Positions 24,674 through 33,413 of a stretch of 64,000 nucleotides of DNA are shown here, piece by piece; positions within the stretch are counted from its first letter, which is position 1, and the number at the start of each line of letters is the position of its first letter. Origin of the DNA: Alphaproteobacteria bacterium (GTDB lineage: Bacteria > Pseudomonadota > Alphaproteobacteria > Rhodospirillales > Casp-alpha2). The translations under genes were made by a program, and so were the position numbers. A model generated the notes under the pieces. It was not told the DNA's origin. It worked only from the letters and a program-made list of their open reading frames with translations, and made no database searches. The stretch is taken from NCBI GenBank assembly GCA_014382345.1, contig JACNJX010000085.1, positions 1 to 64,000 on the forward strand. The letters run 5' to 3'.

Positions 24674-26182
24674 ATGACAACCAAACAGCCAGAAACCCCC
24701 TATCAGCACCTGGAAATGCGCTTCAAGCGGTTGTCGGCTTTGGCCGAGGCAGAGGCTGTGCTGCACTGGGACATGTCGGCGATCATGCCCTTGGGCGGCG
24801 CGGAGGCCCGGGCCGAGCAGTTGGCCGAGTTGAAGGCCGTGCAGCACGGCCTGATGACGGGGCCCGAAATGCCGGACCTGATCGCCGCCGCCACTGCGGA
24901 CGAGGACTCATTGGCCGGCTGGCAGCCCGCCAACTTCCGCGAGATGAAGCGGCGCTGGATCAAGGCGACGGCGCTGTCCGAAGACCTGGTGGTGGCGCTG
25001 TCGAAGGCGTGCTCGGCGTGCGAGACCAAATGGCGCACGGCTAGGCCCGAAGGCGATTTCAAGGCCGTTTTGCCGTTGCTGGAAGAGGTCCTCAACCTGA
25101 CCCGCCAGGCTGGCGAGGCTAAGGCGGAGAAACAGGGCTTGTCGCTGTACGACGCGCTGCTCGACGATTACGAACCCGACGGGCGCGCCGCCGACATCGA
25201 CCCGGTGTTCGCAGCCCTGGAGGACTTCCTGCCGGATTTCCTGTGGGAGGTTCTCGACGCCCAAGACGCCCGCCCGGCCCCGGTGATGCCGGAAGGCCCG
25301 TTCCCCGAAGCGACCCAGAAGGCGCTCGGTATTCAATTGATGGAGGCGCTCGGCTTCGATTTCGACCACGGGCGGCTCGACATCAGCCTGCATCCCTTTT
25401 GCGGCGGCACGCCCGACGACGTGCGCATCACCACGCGTTACGACGAAACGGACTTTACCTCCAGCCTGATGGGAGTGCTGCACGAAACCGGCCATGCGCT
25501 TTATGAGCGCGGCCTGCCGAAACCGTGGCGCGGCCAGCCGGTCGGCGAGGCCTTGGGCATGAGCATGCACGAAAGTCAGTCCTTGCTGGTCGAGATGCAG
25601 GTCTGCCGTTCGCAGAACTTCTTGAACTACGCAGCCCCCTTGATGAAGGCGGCTTTCGGCGGAGACAGTCCGGCGTGGGAGGTCGACAACCTGCATCGGC
25701 TCTATACTCGTGTCGAGCCCGGCTTTATCCGCGTCGACGCCGACGAAGTCACCTACCCGGCGCACGTCATCCTGCGCTACCGGTTGGAGAAGGCCCTGCT
25801 CGAAGGCGACATGACGCTGGCCGACCTGCCCATCGCCTGGAACGAGGGCATGCAAAAAATGCTCGGCCTGACACCGGCATCGGACCGCGAGGGCTGTTTG
25901 CAGGACCTGCACTGGTACGACGGCGCGTGGGGCTATTTCCCGACCTATACCCTGGGCGCCATGACGGCGGCGCAACTGTTCGATGCCGCCAAGAAAGCCA
26001 AGCCCGAGATCGAACCCGGCATTGCCAAGGGCGACTTCCAGCCCCTGTTCCGCTGGCTCAAGGCCAACGTGCACGGCAAAGGCTCGCTGCTGACGGCGAA
26101 AGAGCTTTTGATCGAAGCGACTGGCAAGCCGCTTGACCCGGAGGTCTTCAAGAGCCACCTGAAAACCCGGTATTTAGGTTAA
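24674..26182 (+). CDS. Carboxypeptidase Taq-type metallopeptidase (M32)
   Basis: A 502-aa M32 carboxypeptidase, close to the usual length of about 500. The zinc motif is VLHETGHALYERGLP around residue 270 (HExxH), followed by GMSMHESQSLLVEMQV, where the third ligand Glu lies. Other family blocks are VLHWDMSAIMP near the N-terminus and the HPFCGGTPDDVRITTRY segment. It removes C-terminal residues from peptides in the cytoplasm. A TTG two codons upstream (24668) is an alternative start. The gene is 44 bp before thrC. Confidence 0.95.
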   Translation: MTTKQPETPYQHLEMRFKRLSALAEAEAVLHWDMSAIMPLGGAEARAEQLAELKAVQHGLMTGPEMPDLIAAATADEDSLAGWQPANFREMKRRWIKATALSEDLVVALSKACSACETKWRTARPEGDFKAVLPLLEEVLNLTRQAGEAKAEKQGLSLYDALLDDYEPDGRAADIDPVFAALEDFLPDFLWEVLDAQDARPAPVMPEGPFPEATQKALGIQLMEALGFDFDHGRLDISLHPFCGGTPDDVRITTRYDETDFTSSLMGVLHETGHALYERGLPKPWRGQPVGEALGMSMHESQSLLVEMQVCRSQNFLNYAAPLMKAAFGGDSPAWEVDNLHRLYTRVEPGFIRVDADEVTYPAHVILRYRLEKALLEGDMTLADLPIAWNEGMQKMLGLTPASDREGCLQDLHWYDGAWGYFPTYTLGAMTAAQLFDAAKKAKPEIEPGIAKGDFQPLFRWLKANVHGKGSLLTAKELLIEATGKPLDPEVFKSHLKTRYLG

Positions 26183-26226
26183 CCGGCTTTTGCTCTAGGG
26201 TGCCCCCTGCTTTTTAGGAGAACACG

Positions 26227-27636
26227 TTGAAATACATTTCCACACGCGGGAAAGCTGAGGCGCTGGGCTTCGATGACGTGCTGCTGAGCGGGCTGGCGCG
26301 CGACGGCGGGCTGTACGTGCCCGACGCCTGGCCCAAGGTCTCGCAAGCCGAGATCGCGGAATTTTCCGGCCTGCCCTATGCGGAGCTTGCGCTTCGCGTT
26401 ATCCGGCCTTTCGTCGGCGGCACCATCGACGACGGGGCGTTGGCCGGGATCATCGATGAGGCCTACAGCCGTTTCGATTCCCCGGATGTGGCTCCGGTCA
26501 AGGACATCGGCAACAACGAATACCTGATGGAAATGTTTCATGGACCGACGCTGGCGTTCAAGGACATGGCCATGCAGTTTTTAGGCCCCGTCTTCGACCA
26601 TGTGCTGAAAACCCGTGGCGAAACGGTCACCATCATCGGCGCCACCTCGGGCGATACCGGGTCGGCCGCTATCGAGGCCTGCCGCGGCCGTGACGCTATC
26701 GAAATCTTCATGCTGCACCCGCATGGCCGGGTGTCCGACGTGCAGCGCCGCCAGATGACCACGGTGAGCGACGCCAACGTCCACAACATCGCCATCGAAG
26801 GCACGTTTGATGATTGCCAGGATCTGGTGAAGGCAATGTTCAACGATGAGCCGCTGCGCGACCGGCTGCGGTTTAGCGCCGTCAATTCCATCAACTGGGC
26901 CCGCATCATGGCGCAGACGGTGTACTACTTCTTTGCCGCGTCTAAAGTCCATGCACTTGGTGAAACAAAGGGGCCTGTGTCCTTCGCCGTGCCGACGGGT
27001 AACTTCGGCAACGTTTTCGCCGGTTACGGCGCAAGCCGCATGGGGCTCGATGTCGATCAGTTCGTTGTCGGTTCCAACAGCAACGACATCCTGACACGGT
27101 TTTTCGAATCCGGGTCCATGGCCTTGGGCGAGGTCCATCCGACCATCAGCCCGTCTATGGACATTCAGATCTCGTCCAACTTCGAACGCCTGCTATTCGA
27201 CCTGCTGGACCGTGACGGCGACCGGGTCCGGGCGGTGATGGAAGAATTCCGCGAGACCGGGAAGTTTTCCGTCGCCAACAAAGCCCTGGAAACGGCGCAG
27301 GCCCTTTTCTACGGCGCGTGCTTCGATGACGGCGCCACCAAGCAGACGATCCGCGAAGTCTATGAGGCGACCGGCGAACTGCTCGACCCGCACTCCGCCG
27401 TCGGCCTCGCCGCTGCCCGCGCCCAGCGCCGCGACAGCCGTGTGCCGATGATCGCCCTTGCCACCGCGCACCCGGCCAAGTTCCCCGATGCCGTCCAGGA
27501 TGCCACCGGCGTTCGCCCCACCCTGCCGGACCGCATGGCCGGGCTGATGGAGGGCGAGGAACGCTGCGACGTGCTGGCCAATGATTTCGAGGCCGTTAGG
27601 GCTTACGTCTCGGACCACGCGAGGTCGGGACAATGA
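26227..27636 (+). CDS. thrC: Threonine synthase
   Basis: A 469-aa PLP enzyme of the proteobacterial ThrC type, converting O-phosphohomoserine to threonine. The N-terminus MKYISTRGKAEALGFDDVLLSGLARDGGLY-like region is diagnostic. Lys112 in TLAFKDMAMQ is the expected PLP lysine, and GATSGDTGSAAIEA binds the cofactor phosphate. The start is TTG with AGGAG 8 nt upstream. It overlaps the following M16 peptidase gene by 4 bp. The other pathway gene in the window, thrB, lies about 18 kb away. Confidence 0.97.
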   Translation: MKYISTRGKAEALGFDDVLLSGLARDGGLYVPDAWPKVSQAEIAEFSGLPYAELALRVIRPFVGGTIDDGALAGIIDEAYSRFDSPDVAPVKDIGNNEYLMEMFHGPTLAFKDMAMQFLGPVFDHVLKTRGETVTIIGATSGDTGSAAIEACRGRDAIEIFMLHPHGRVSDVQRRQMTTVSDANVHNIAIEGTFDDCQDLVKAMFNDEPLRDRLRFSAVNSINWARIMAQTVYYFFAASKVHALGETKGPVSFAVPTGNFGNVFAGYGASRMGLDVDQFVVGSNSNDILTRFFESGSMALGEVHPTISPSMDIQISSNFERLLFDLLDRDGDRVRAVMEEFRETGKFSVANKALETAQALFYGACFDDGATKQTIREVYEATGELLDPHSAVGLAAARAQRRDSRVPMIALATAHPAKFPDAVQDATGVRPTLPDRMAGLMEGEERCDVLANDFEAVRAYVSDHARSGQ

Positions 27637-28847
27637 GCGTCACCGCCAGCGAACTTCCGAACGGGCTGCGCGTCGTTACCGACCGCATGGTGCAGGTCGA
27701 AACCGTGTCGCTGGGTGCCTGGGTCGAAGCCGGGACGCGCGATGAGACGCCCGAGGTCAACGGCATTTCGCACCTGTTGGAGCACATGGCCTTCAAGGGC
27801 ACGGAACGCCGCAATGCGCTGCAGATCGCCGAGGAAATGGAAAACGTCGGCGGCCAGATCAACGCCTACACGGCGCGCGAACACACGGCGTACTACGCCA
27901 AGGTACTAAAAGACGACTCGGCGCTCGCCGTCGATATCGTCGCCGATATATTGCAGCATTCGGTGATGGACAAAACTGAACTGGCCCGCGAGCAGGAGGT
28001 TATCGTCCAGGAAATCAGCCAGTCATACGACACCCCGGACGATGTGGTGTTCGACTATTTCCAGGAAACCGCTTTCCCCGACCAGGCCTTGGGCCGTCCG
28101 GTGCTGGGCACGGCGGAGCTGGTGCGGTCGATGACGCCCGACACCCTGCTCGGTTACATGGCCAACCATTACGCACCGGCGCGCATGGTCTTCGCCGCCG
28201 CCGGCAATATCGAACATGCGCGCGTCGTCGATTTAGCCGAAAGCGCTTTTAACGCGCTGCCCACCGAGACCAACGGCGCGCGGGAGGCCGCGCGCTATGT
28301 CGGCGGCGACCTGCATAAGACGCGGGATCTTGAACAGGCTCACGTTCTGCTCGGCATGGAAGGCGTTTCCTTCAACGACAGCGACTTTCATGCCGCGTCC
28401 GTGTTTGCCACCCTGTTGGGCGGCGGCATGTCATCCAGACTATTCCAGGAGGTGCGTGAAAAACGCGGTCTGGCCTACGCCATCTACGCCTACATGCAGT
28501 GCTATTCGGACGGCGGCCTGTTCGCTGTCTACGCCGGCACCAACCGCAACGACGTCGATACTCTGGTGCCGCTGGTGCAGGACGAAATCGAAAAGCTCAC
28601 CAGAGACATTCCCGAAGACGAAATCGCCCGCTCCCGGATCCAGATCAAGGCCGGTATTCTGATGTCGTTGGAAAGCACGTCGTCGCGTTGCGAACAATTG
28701 GCGCGCCAAACCATGATCTTTGGACACCCCCTGCCCCTGGAAGAGACCGTCGCCAAGATCGAGGCGGTCGACGAAGCGGCGCTGATCCGCGTCGCCGAAC
28801 GGCTCAGGTCCGGAACGCCGACGCTGACGACGCTGGGGCCTGCTTAA
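27633..28847 (+). CDS. M16 (pitrilysin-type) zinc metallopeptidase
   Basis: A 404-aa protein related to mitochondrial processing peptidase beta. The inverted zinc motif HLLEH is at residues 47-51 (NGISHLLEHMAFKGTE), with NAYTAREHTAYYAKVL after it and the C-terminal half marked by GGGMSSRLFQEVREKRGLAY. It follows thrC with a 4-bp overlap, a common alphaproteobacterial arrangement. A diverged 43-bp copy of its sequence at 28752-28794 recurs downstream at 29670-29712, after the bacteriohemerythrin gene. Confidence 0.95.
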   Translation: MSVTASELPNGLRVVTDRMVQVETVSLGAWVEAGTRDETPEVNGISHLLEHMAFKGTERRNALQIAEEMENVGGQINAYTAREHTAYYAKVLKDDSALAVDIVADILQHSVMDKTELAREQEVIVQEISQSYDTPDDVVFDYFQETAFPDQALGRPVLGTAELVRSMTPDTLLGYMANHYAPARMVFAAAGNIEHARVVDLAESAFNALPTETNGAREAARYVGGDLHKTRDLEQAHVLLGMEGVSFNDSDFHAASVFATLLGGGMSSRLFQEVREKRGLAYAIYAYMQCYSDGGLFAVYAGTNRNDVDTLVPLVQDEIEKLTRDIPEDEIARSRIQIKAGILMSLESTSSRCEQLARQTMIFGHPLPLEETVAKIEAVDEAALIRVAERLRSGTPTLTTLGPA

Positions 28848-29084
28848 ACGGCTTTGAATGGAATCCGCCTACACCGGGGGCCTGACCGATTTACAGCCTG
28901 ACCGCCGGTCCATCCCATTCGTGGGCCTTCGTTGGATACCATGGTTCAAAAGGCGAGTGACACCACCGTCACCCGCCAGCAAACAGTGCGATACCGAAAC
29001 CGACACCCAATTGGAAAAATCCTTATCCAGGGGCTCAGACGCATGCATTTTGCAGCGGAATGGTCGTTTTTATCGGCACCTCCT

Positions 29085-29098
29085 TTGACGCGGGTCAT
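29085..29098 (+). promoter_or_regulatory. FNR/Dnr-like half-palindromic site upstream of bacteriohemerythrin
   Basis: TTGACGCGGGTCAT has the TTGAC-N4-GTCA pattern of Crp/Fnr-superfamily sites and lies 100 bp before the bacteriohemerythrin start. Oxygen- or nitric-oxide-responsive control would suit an oxygen-binding protein, but one site is weak evidence. The rest of the gene-free 28848-29197 stretch shows no recognisable gene, repeat or RNA. Confidence 0.3.
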
Positions 29099-29197
29099 GG
29101 AAGGTTGCACGATTGTCTGATAGCGTGTTCCTTCAATTCGAGATTGCCAACCCCATCCACCCATAGACTTCTAGCAGCTTTACGGGGGTAGTTAGCT

Positions 29198-29650
29198 ATG
29201 CCGGTCATTCTTTGGACAGACGAATACGAAGTCGGCGTAGAGAGCCTCGACGCCGATCACATTATGATCTTCAGCCTGATTAACCATATCGACGAGGCTA
29301 TCCGTTCGGAAGCCGGCGACAGGACGGTTCGCCGTATGCTCAGACTTCTTCTCACCCTTGCGATCGATCATTTTCAGCACGAAGAAAATTTGATGAAGAA
29401 GAACAATTATCCCGACATCGAAGCACACACGGCAGAGCACCATCAAATTGCAACAAAACTTCAATCCCTTATTGGGGCCTATGAGCAAGACCCCTCCGCC
29501 AAAGTGAGCGGCAAGATTATCAAGACGCTGGCAACATGGGTGAACGTGCATATTCCTGGAACGGATATGCGATACCGGCCATATATTTCGAACAAAAAAG
29601 CGCAGGCCCAACCCGACGCTGAACACCGGCTTCAAGCCGAAGCCGGATAA
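29198..29650 (+). CDS. Bacteriohemerythrin
   Basis: A 150-aa single-domain hemerythrin. The di-iron ligands are visible: His21 in LDADHIMIF, the HFQHEENLM segment (His and Glu), the EAHTAEHHQ segment, and the HIPGTDMRYRPY end with the conserved His and Asp. It would reversibly bind oxygen in the cytoplasm and may serve as oxygen store or sensor. It stands alone in a segment bounded by the M16 gene and a short second copy of that gene's 3' region. Confidence 0.93.
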   Translation: MPVILWTDEYEVGVESLDADHIMIFSLINHIDEAIRSEAGDRTVRRMLRLLLTLAIDHFQHEENLMKKNNYPDIEAHTAEHHQIATKLQSLIGAYEQDPSAKVSGKIIKTLATWVNVHIPGTDMRYRPYISNKKAQAQPDAEHRLQAEAG

Positions 29651-29669
29651 CCAGGGAGTCTCCGGGGGA

Positions 29670-29712
29670 TCGCCAAGATCGACGCCGTCGACGAAGCTGC
29701 CCCGATCCGCCT
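29670..29712 (+). pseudogene. Fragment homologous to the 3' region of an M16 peptidase gene
   Basis: These 43 bp match 28752-28794 in direct orientation with 6 mismatches. They read [14 protein letters not shown] in the same sense as AKIEAVDEAALIRV in the intact peptidase. Similarity stops at the last base of the GMC oxidoreductase gene. The fragment has no start and is too short to be a gene. It looks like what remains of a second M16 gene end, and together with the intact copy it brackets the bacteriohemerythrin segment. Confidence 0.6.
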
Positions 29713-31307
29713 CAGCGATTTGCGGCAATGATCATGTCAGCCGCCTTTTCCGCTATCATGATCGTAGGAGCATTCGTGTTTCCGCTGGTAAGCCGGGGCA
29801 TCACCGATGCATCAACGACGCGCAGAGCCTTGATGAACCGTACCCTGAGTTCCGGGTCGACCACAGACTCCTTGCTGGTGCCCATCATGCACGTGCCAAC
29901 CGGGTGATACAGTGTCGTACCGGTGCGGCGTGCGTAATCCAGCAGCGCTTCGTCGCCCATCGCCTCGGGACCCGGCACAGTTTCCTCCACGGTAACGGGG
30001 CGCATGACATCCGTCGCCATAAGGGCGCGGGCAATATTCATTCCCGCCACATGGATTGCACAATCAGTGGGATGGGTAAGATAGTTTGGTGCAATTTCCG
30101 GCTTATCCCGGTGATCGGGCGTAACGGAGTGGATGGTGCCCCGGCTTTCCGGGCGTAACCGGCACGGTCCGATGGTCATACCCGGAAACCGGTCGAACAC
30201 CCGCTTGTTGGGATCTTTAAAAGTCGCGTTCGCAATATGAAATTGGATGTCCGGGTCTTCCAGGTCCGGGTTGCTCTTGACGAAGCCGGCGATAATGCCA
30301 GCCGCCATGGTCAGCGCGCCCCTCCTGAACATCGCGAATTTAATCACTTCGCGAACGAGCGGCAGGCCGCGGGTCATTTGGTTCAGGCTTTCAACGCCCT
30401 GCAGGCGCCAACACAGCCGCGTAATGTAATGGTCCTGCAGGTTTTCGCCGACGCCAGGCAAGTCCCGGATAACCCCGATGCCGAGCGCCTGGAGCCGCGC
30501 CCCCTGGCCTATTCCTGAAAGCTCGAGCAGTTGGGGCGATTGCACGGCCCCGGCGGCCAGGATGACTTCGCGGTTTGCCCGTAGCGTGACATCCCGTCCA
30601 TGGCGATTGTAGACGACCCCGGTCGCACGGTCGTCCTCGATAATCACCTTTTTCACGAACGCGCCCGTTTCGACCCGAAGGTTTTTACGCCGCGCACGGA
30701 CCGGATCGATATACCCCTTCTTCGTGCTGCAGCGCCAACCGTCCTTCTGCGTAACCTGATAATACGAGAAACCGGTTTGCGACGCGCCGTTGTAGTCGTC
30801 GTGCATAGGGTAGCCGAGCGCGCCGCCCGCCTCGATCACCTGGTCCAGGACGGGGTAACGCTCCGTCGGAAAGTCCACGTTGATCGGACCGCCGGCACCG
30901 CGATACTCGTCGGCGCCCTGTTCGCGATTTTCCGCACGTTTGAAATACGGCAGGACATCCGAATAAGACCAACCGGGACACCCCAGTTGCGCCCAGGTGT
31001 CATAGTCACGGGCCTGACCACGCACATAGAGCATGGCATTGATGGCGCTGGAGCCGCCCAGAACCTTGCCGCGCGGAACCGGAATTTTCCGGTTCTCCGT
31101 GTTTTCGTGCGGTTTGGTTTCAAACAACCAATTCAGGGCGGGATTGCTCATCGTCTTGACGTATCCGACCGGAATGTGGATCCAGGAATTTCTACCCTCG
31201 CCACCGGCCTCCAAAAGGCACACCCGCGCGCTGCCGTCGGCGCTGAGCCGGTTTGCGAGAACACATCCGGCGGACCCGCCGCCGACTATGATGTAGTCAA
31301 AATCCAT
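29712..31307 (-). CDS. GMC-family FAD oxidoreductase (alcohol/choline dehydrogenase type)
   Basis: A 531-aa glucose-methanol-choline oxidoreductase. The FAD-binding start is [19 protein letters not shown], the first GMC signature lies around [19 protein letters not shown], the second around [15 protein letters not shown], and the catalytic His is in HPVGTCMMG near the C-terminus. Such enzymes oxidise alcohols such as choline or medium-chain alkanols. No betaine aldehyde dehydrogenase is adjacent, so the substrate is open. The 194-bp upstream gap is AT-rich. Confidence 0.93.
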   Translation of the reverse strand: MDFDYIIVGGGSAGCVLANRLSADGSARVCLLEAGGEGRNSWIHIPVGYVKTMSNPALNWLFETKPHENTENRKIPVPRGKVLGGSSAINAMLYVRGQARDYDTWAQLGCPGWSYSDVLPYFKRAENREQGADEYRGAGGPINVDFPTERYPVLDQVIEAGGALGYPMHDDYNGASQTGFSYYQVTQKDGWRCSTKKGYIDPVRARRKNLRVETGAFVKKVIIEDDRATGVVYNRHGRDVTLRANREVILAAGAVQSPQLLELSGIGQGARLQALGIGVIRDLPGVGENLQDHYITRLCWRLQGVESLNQMTRGLPLVREVIKFAMFRRGALTMAAGIIAGFVKSNPDLEDPDIQFHIANATFKDPNKRVFDRFPGMTIGPCRLRPESRGTIHSVTPDHRDKPEIAPNYLTHPTDCAIHVAGMNIARALMATDVMRPVTVEETVPGPEAMGDEALLDYARRTGTTLYHPVGTCMMGTSKESVVDPELRVRFIKALRVVDASVMPRLTSGNTNAPTIMIAEKAADMIIAANR

Positions 31308-31501
31308 GATTTTCTCTCCACCAAACGTCGCTCTGGGTATGCGAACCCAACTCCATGCATATCTCCAGTCCCCTGTTCGCCGGGGATGGCTTTCTGTCGG
31401 GGGTTAGTGTTTCCAAAGAACTTTTGACATTATTAATAGGGTTGTAAATTTGATAATTTCATAGACCAATACGTCGGGTCGAATTTTTAAGAAAAATCTA
31501 A

Positions 31502-32005
31502 ATGATTGATCTTCAAAAAATAAAATCTTTGGGCGTCGGTTCCAGCCAGATCGAATTCACCGAATTCTTGATTGATGAGAAAGGGGATGAGTCTTTCCCC
31601 GATTACCGAAAATTGGATTTGATGAAGGTTCCAAAGCTTGTTCCATACACTTGGGTTGTGGATTTCAGAAACGGCATTGATGACGGGTTACTGTTCCATT
31701 TCTCAGGAACAAAGATCGATTACCACTATGGTTACTGTATTACGGGTCGCAAAATGGAAGAGTTTTATACCGGAATTTACTGGGAAAATTTGTTCCATTG
31801 TTTTAGACAAGTCTACCTTCAGAAAAAAATCGCATATACCACCCGATTGGACGAATATAACGAACATGGAAATTTAAAAAAGCGAGAGGTTGAAACGCTA
31901 TTATTTCCGTGTTCCGAGGATGGTCGAAATATTAATTTCGGAATTGGGATTTCAAATTTTACTTTTGGAATTGAAAACTTTGAACCGACATTCGCGGTTT
32001 TATAG
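31502..32005 (+). CDS. AT-rich hypothetical protein, PAS-like
   Basis: A 167-aa protein with much lower GC and different codon use (many AAA, ATT, TTT, GAA) than all neighbours, suggesting recent transfer. The fold pattern, a segment WVVDFRNGIDDGLLFHFSGTKID then a helix-loop and ILLFPCSEDGRNINFGIGIS-like end strands, resembles the alphaproteobacterial PAS_5 family (PF07310). No catalytic domain is attached. Upstream, TTGACA at about 31427 may be a -35 element. The ribosome binding site is weak. Confidence 0.6.
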   Translation: MIDLQKIKSLGVGSSQIEFTEFLIDEKGDESFPDYRKLDLMKVPKLVPYTWVVDFRNGIDDGLLFHFSGTKIDYHYGYCITGRKMEEFYTGIYWENLFHCFRQVYLQKKIAYTTRLDEYNEHGNLKKREVETLLFPCSEDGRNINFGIGISNFTFGIENFEPTFAVL

Positions 32006-32104
32006 ACCCGGCTTTCCTTTCGGATGAGCGCGGGGGCAACGTTCATATCTGCTTCCGGCTATTAGCGGACATCGGCGCCTCCGGGTTGCTGCGGCTACGG
32101 CTTG

Positions 32105-32392
32105 TTACTCCTTCGCCGCCCCTTTCCCCGACAAATAATCCTCGACAAGATCGTAGATGGCTTCGGAGTCGGCTTCGCTGCCGGTAAAGACGATGTTGCT
32201 CTTGTCGCCGAAAATATTAAGCACGTAACCGCGGGCTTCGCAGACCTCTTCCAGCGCCGCGCAAAACGGAATGATGACGTTGTCGTTCAGGCCTTCTGCG
32301 GATTGTTCGGCTTCCATTCTCTCGAACAAACTCCGCATCAACGCTTCCGCGTTCCGCTTACCGCCTTTTTTTGAGGATTTCTTTTTCGCCAT
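32105..32392 (-). CDS. Conserved hypothetical protein, 95 aa
   Basis: A small soluble protein with a lysine-rich start (MAKKKSSKKGGKRN) followed by an alpha/beta segment (NDNVIIPFCAALEEVCEARGYVLNIFGDKSNIVFTGSEADSEAIYDLVEDYL). I do not recognise a named family. It follows the YqgE/AlgH gene by 20 bp on the same strand, so the two are likely co-transcribed. Codon use is like the bulk genome, which supports it being real. Confidence 0.65.
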   Translation of the reverse strand: MAKKKSSKKGGKRNAEALMRSLFERMEAEQSAEGLNDNVIIPFCAALEEVCEARGYVLNIFGDKSNIVFTGSEADSEAIYDLVEDYLSGKGAAKE

Positions 32393-32412
32393 TTTGACCG
32401 CGCCCGGCTATC

Positions 32413-33000
32413 TCAGGCGTGACCGGCTTCTTCGGACAACATGCGCGGATCGATGCCGATCTTGTCCATGGCACGATCCCATTTGTGGTCCAGGTCGGCG
32501 CCGAACACCAGGTCCAGGTCGGCGGGCACGCTGAGCCAGCCGTTGGACATGATTTCGCCGTCCAGTTGCCCCGGCCCCCAGCCAGCATAGCCGAGCGCCA
32601 GCAGCCTCTGCATCGGACCACTGCCGCCGGCGATGGCCTTGAGAATATCCAGTGTCGCCGTCAGCGCGACGTCGTCATCGACGACCATGGTGGCGGCCTG
32701 CAGATAGTCGCTGGAATGCAGCACGAAGCCGCGTCCCGATTCCACCGGGCCGCCGAAATGGATGTTGATGGCGGGGCTGTCGCCGGTGACGTCGATGCCA
32801 AGCTGCTCCAGCATGTCGGGGAAGGTCAATTCCTCCATGGCTCGGTTGACGACCAGTCCCATGGCCCCTTCGGCGTTGTGGGCGCACATGTAGATCACGG
32901 ATTTCTCGAACCGGGGGTCGGCCATGCCCGGCATGGCGATCAGCAACTGCCCGGCCAGATAGGGCGATTGTTCGCCAAGGGATTGGCCAATATTCAACAT
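32413..33000 (-). CDS. YqgE/AlgH family protein
   Basis: A 195-aa protein of the DUF179/AlgH family. It has the opening [29 protein letters not shown], the GAMGLVVNR strand and the [17 protein letters not shown] segment. Members are widespread in proteobacteria; AlgH of Pseudomonas influences alginate production, but the biochemical role is unsettled. It is co-directional with the 95-aa protein that follows. Confidence 0.93.
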   Translation of the reverse strand: MLNIGQSLGEQSPYLAGQLLIAMPGMADPRFEKSVIYMCAHNAEGAMGLVVNRAMEELTFPDMLEQLGIDVTGDSPAINIHFGGPVESGRGFVLHSSDYLQAATMVVDDDVALTATLDILKAIAGGSGPMQRLLALGYAGWGPGQLDGEIMSNGWLSVPADLDLVFGADLDHKWDRAMDKIGIDPRMLSEEAGHA

Positions 33001-33145
33001 CGGGTTTCTCCGGAATCTTTCTGGGTTTCGCGATCCGGTGTGTTTTCAATTTTCATACGCTACAGGACAATTATGCCATATTTTTGGCGTTTCCAGCAAA
33101 TAACCCGGCGATAACCCGGATTTTCCTGTTTCTCCCGGTTCGAGC

Positions 33146-33161
33146 CGTGACGGCGGTCACT
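33146..33161. promoter_or_regulatory. Crp/Fnr-like palindrome upstream of a 55-aa membrane protein gene
   Basis: CGTGACGGCGGTCACT matches the pattern NGTGA-N6-TCACT and lies 61 bp before the ATG at 33222. Two close relatives occur at 40881-40896 and 43927-43942, each also ahead of an envelope gene. The shared GTGAC-N4-(G/A)TCACT core suggests one Crp-type regulator. Confidence 0.4.
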
Positions 33162-33221
33162 GACGGCGACACAAGACGTTGTTAAAACCGGGACAATTAT
33201 TGATTTCCAATGGAGAACCCC

Positions 33222-33389
33222 ATGGATAAGAACAGCGGATATTTGTCCAGTATTTCCGACGGTTTCAGCACCACCGGTGGCGACGAATTGTCACTGATCA
33301 TCATCCTCGCGGTGGTTGCCGCCGGGCTGGTGTGGAGCGTTTATTACCATACCAACCGGCGCGACGTGTCCCCGTTCGATCCGCTGTAA
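33222..33389 (+). CDS. 55-aa single-helix membrane protein
   Basis: A short frame with GGAG 6 nt before the ATG. A polar N-terminus (MDKNSGYLSSISDGFS) is followed by a membrane helix of about 20 residues (LIIILAVVAAGLVWSVYYH) and a basic C-terminal end, so the C-terminus probably faces the cytoplasm. No family is recognised. It is convergent with the MscS gene and has its own candidate Crp-like site upstream, which supports its being expressed. Confidence 0.6.
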   Translation: MDKNSGYLSSISDGFSTTGGDELSLIIILAVVAAGLVWSVYYHTNRRDVSPFDPL

Positions 33390-33413
33390 GGAAGCGGCCG
33401 GCTTGCGAGCCGT

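Noticed and set aside
28858-29164. Small open frames between the M16 gene and bacteriohemerythrin
   Set aside because: No ribosome site, no hydrophobic or domain pattern, and overlapping frames of similar quality on both strands.
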